Source: Flavobacteriales bacterium UBA5871
GTDB taxonomy: Bacteria; Bacteroidota; Bacteroidia; Flavobacteriales_D; Crocinitomicaceae
Reading direction: 5' to 3'
DNA length: 6,227 nucleotides
NCBI GenBank assembly: GCA_002432085.1
Contig: DJFN01000169.1
Location: forward strand, 1 to 6,227
The notes beneath the pieces are model-generated. The model did not search any database, was not told where the DNA came from, and saw only the letters and a program-made list of their open reading frames with translations. The position numbers and the translations under genes were made by a program. Positions 5,867 through 6,227 of the stretch are shown here, piece by piece (position 1 is the stretch's first letter; each line of letters begins with the position of its first letter).

Positions 5867-6227
5867 GAGCGTTTCAATCGTGATCGTATGAAAAACGGTA
5901 TCCGTTGTACAGGCATTTCCGGCGATCATTCTCACGTCGTAAGTTCCTATGGCAAATGTGTGCTGCGGATGCTCCTCGCTGGAACTGCTTCCGTTGTCGA
6001 AATCCCACGACCATTGCTCATCACGTGTCGACGTATTGGTAAACTGCACGACGCCTCCGTCCTGTGTATACATATAAGAAGCTTGTACAGGCTTATCCAC
6101 CGGATGCAGTTTGAAATGGTCTAAACTGTCCAGCATCACGACATCCGTCGCCAAGCGCAATTGCTGAGCGGTCGTTGCATCCAGTCCGCCGAGAAACGTT
6201 GCTCCCGAAACCGGCTGCTGAAACAAC
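5627..6227 (-). CDS. secreted protein with PKD domain and T9SS-like C-terminal tail, C-terminal part (5' end outside window)
   Basis: The frame is open from the right edge to a TAA at 5629-5627. The first in-window candidate start would be a TTG at 6226, but the protein has no signal peptide there and begins mid-domain (FQQPVSGATFLGG), so the true start lies further right. About 199 codons are visible. Residues 1-47 are an unrecognised segment. Residues 48-117 are a PKD domain (VQFTNTS, WSWDFDNGSSSSEEHPQHTF, GTYDVRMIAGN, then a closing ITIE strand). Residues 120-199 resemble a T9SS type A sorting domain. The role of the missing N-terminal part cannot be judged. It is a separate transcription unit from the adhesin, given the 400-bp gap, though both point to the outer surface. 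Confidence 0.88.
   Translation of the reverse strand, partial: LFQQPVSGATFLGGLDATTAQQLRLATDVVMLDSLDHFKLHPVDKPVQASYMYTQDGGVVQFTNTSTRDEQWSWDFDNGSSSSEEHPQHTFAIGTYDVRMIAGNACTTDTVFHTITIETLGLDESSAAAFGLKQYGDHFRLTAANGPVDYAIYSLSGERVLAGRVSDLQIVLISKSVTSGLIVLTDSKGKRFERQFVSW

Noticed and set aside
5888..6124. Plus-strand open frame of 78 codons over the upstream gene
   Set aside because: It is antisense to the PKD domain coding region, where the minus strand has a clear family match.
6224..6226. TTG as the genuine start of the right-hand gene
   Set aside because: The frame is open to the window edge, the product would lack any signal peptide although it ends in a secretion tail, and it would begin inside a folded segment.

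Overview
The window looks like a chromosomal stretch from a member of the Bacteroidota. It holds parts of two large secreted or surface proteins, both on the minus strand. The phylum call rests on protein architecture: repeats of the CHU_C-associated Ig-like kind, a PKD domain with WDF-x-NG, a tail resembling the type IX secretion system (T9SS) type A sorting domain, and a gingipain-type Cleaved_Adhesin domain. A start region without a Shine-Dalgarno sequence also fits. The coding DNA is about 50% GC by eye, which does not by itself point to a genus.

Positions 1-5226 (minus) are one uninterrupted reading frame of 1742 codons. It starts at an ATG at 5226 and runs off the left edge without a stop. 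It is the N-terminal part of a giant mosaic adhesin. In protein order it holds: an extended signal peptide; a jelly-roll-like domain; a long right-handed parallel beta-helix closing with a MGADEF motif; a linker beta-sandwich; an Ig-like repeat interrupted by a ~190-residue beta-sandwich; an Ig_7-like repeat; a plain Ig repeat; an Ig repeat interrupted by a Cleaved_Adhesin domain; then a tandem array of ~70-residue Ig repeats still running at the edge. All substantial plus-strand open frames inside this interval are antisense shadows.

Positions 5227-5626 are a 400-bp AT-rich gap (about 26% GC by count). It must carry the promoter and leader of the adhesin gene and the 3' end of the upstream transcript. 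It contains short inverted repeats but no convincing promoter match.

Positions 5627-6227 (minus) are the C-terminal part of a second secreted protein: an unrecognised segment, one PKD domain and a T9SS type A-like C-terminal tail. Its N-terminus lies beyond the right edge.

The likely shared theme is cell-surface display or release through Sec and then T9SS. The left protein's own sorting signal would lie outside the window, so its export route is an inference. There are no RNA genes, mobile elements or CRISPR arrays that I can support. The most interesting structure is the repeated nesting of unrelated beta-sandwich domains at an equivalent position within Ig-like repeats.
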